A stretch of 31,890 bases of DNA. Source: Clostridia bacterium. Its GTDB lineage: Bacteria; Bacillota_A; Clostridia; Christensenellales; Aristaeellaceae. The stretch spans positions 1 through 31,890 of the forward strand of contig JAFQIF010000042.1 of the NCBI GenBank assembly GCA_017397695.1, given 5' to 3'. A program made the translations under genes and the position numbers. The number at the start of each line of letters is the position of its first letter. Positions within the stretch are counted from its first letter, which is position 1. Below, in pieces: positions 31,215 to 31,890 of this stretch. Below the pieces are notes generated by a model. That model made no database searches and was not told the DNA's origin. It was given only the letters and a program-made list of their open reading frames with translations.

Positions 31215-31731
31215 ATAGTTTAATCCACTCGTCTCTTGAAATCGCAAATACTTTCGTGATTTCATTTACGTCATCTTCAAACTCATCAACTTGTTTGCAT
31301 CCCCAAGACATTGCAGTCTTATACGATGGAGCATTGGTATATTTCATGTAAGAATAAATGACATTAAACGGAGTGTTGTTGAATGTCCAATCTCTAACAG
31401 CAATTGCCGCTTCTTTTGCGTAGCCTTTTCGTTGTTTATCCGCTCTGATATGATATCCGATTTCGGGCTTTATTTGACCATTGATAAGCTGCATAGTTAA
31501 TCCACAATCACCTATCATTTCGCCTGTTTCTTTCAGGCAGACCGCCCACAGGCCAAAGCCGAAGACTCGATATCTGTCCATATTTCGTTGTATCCAGTTT
31601 CTTACTCTTGCTTCATCAAATGTGTATGGATAATGCAGCATGATGTCTGGATCTGCCAGGACTTTATTCAGCGCTTCGAAATCATTTTCCGTCATTTCTC
31701 TTAAATATAAACGCGCAGTTTCTAGAACCAT
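31213..31731 (-). CDS. GNAT acetyltransferase, RimJ/RimL type (GNAT 2)
   Basis: 172 residues. Same domain layout as GNAT 1: RLYLREMTENDFEALNKVL, FGLWAVCLKETGEMIGDCGL, acetyl-CoA loop RKGYAKEAAIAV, IYSYMKYTNAPSYKTAMSWG. The two are paralogues of about half identity, so one duplication or two related acquisitions. GGAGG is 8 bases before ATG. Its stop codon is shared with the first bases of repeat R2. Substrate unknown. Confidence 0.88.
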   Translation of the reverse strand: MVLETARLYLREMTENDFEALNKVLADPDIMLHYPYTFDEARVRNWIQRNMDRYRVFGFGLWAVCLKETGEMIGDCGLTMQLINGQIKPEIGYHIRADKQRKGYAKEAAIAVRDWTFNNTPFNVIYSYMKYTNAPSYKTAMSWGCKQVDEFEDDVNEITKVFAISRDEWIKL

Positions 31732-31766
31732 CCCTACATCCCTCCAAATCCAAGTTTATCGAATAT

Positions 31767-31795
31767 ATGATAGCATGAATAAAACCAAGCATCAA
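31767..31795 (-). promoter_or_regulatory. Promoter of GNAT 2
   Basis: Minus strand TTGATG, 17 bases, TATCAT, followed by the same ATATTCGATAAACTTG block as in the neighbouring unit. Confidence 0.75.
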
Positions 31796-31810
31796 TCATA
31801 CAAAGGGAAA

Positions 31811-31840
31811 ATGCATAGGATTCATCCGAATCCTATGCAT
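31811..31840 (-). terminator. Terminator behind the 5' tRNA half H5a
   Basis: Perfect 13-bp stem (ATGCATAGGATTC and complement, 4-nt loop) then TTTCCCTTT on the minus strand. Confidence 0.75.
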
Positions 31841-31848
31841 CTGGTAAA

Positions 31849-31890
31849 CTATACACCAAGCAATGCGAATGCGCCGCTACCATCTGTGCT
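31849..31890 (-). pseudogene. tRNA-Ala-like 5' half (H5a), cut by window end
   Basis: About 38 of 42 bases match H5b, including GGTAGCGGCG and the anticodon-like loop TTCGCAT. Its acceptor strand lies outside the window. Confidence 0.65.

Noticed and set aside
1..31890. CRISPR array, rRNA genes, insertion sequence transposase or replication origin
   Set aside because: I looked for regular spaced repeats, rRNA blocks, transposase motifs and DnaA-box clusters and saw none.

Overview
The window looks like a chromosomal stretch from a gut-type Clostridia member of the Bacillota. The evidence is AGGAGG ribosome sites, TTGACA/TATAAT-type promoters, GC-rich housekeeping genes, an LPXTG-like sorting signal and Clostridia-style gene content. 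I cannot name a genus.

Layout. 1-8.3 kb, plus strand: the 3' part of ileS; a GH4-fold protein that has lost the family's metal ligands; an RlmI-like rRNA methyltransferase; an RluA-type pseudouridine synthase; a secreted multidomain L,D-transpeptidase; and an aromatic-acid-exporter-like membrane protein. 8.5-16.1 kb, minus strand: one aromatic amino acid operon in the order leader peptide, aroF, tyrA, aroB, aroA, aroC, pheA, aroK. It makes chorismate and then prephenate products but carries no aroD/aroQ or aroE. Its 5' leader encodes a 28-residue peptide with five Phe and three Tyr, followed by a strong terminator: a transcription attenuator. 16.2-17.8 kb: an XRE-S24 self-cleaving repressor diverges from a small HTH gene and a 48-residue membrane peptide, with repeated operators between them. 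17.8-21.5 kb: dus, an EamA transporter, two small conserved proteins and a HAD phosphatase.

21.6-25.2 kb, visibly more AT-rich: a 1036-residue surface protein combining a sortase-like signal, calcium-binding repeats, a von Willebrand A domain and a class-3-lipase-like domain, with a small membrane protein after it. 25.3-28.9 kb, minus strand: a GH78 rhamnosidase, then a TetR regulator coupled to a SAM methyltransferase under clear palindromic operators.

29.0-31.9 kb, strongly AT-rich: a tandem array of three small-gene units (GNAT; GrpB-like plus CDP-alcohol phosphatidyltransferase; GNAT). They are separated by tRNA-Ala-like half sequences, each with its own terminator. A 5' tRNA half lies before two of the units and a 3' half follows all three. 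This cassette-like array and the Phe/Tyr attenuator are the most noteworthy items. A dispersed hairpin repeat family sits in at least six intergenic spaces of the GC-rich part, two of them inside the aro operon.
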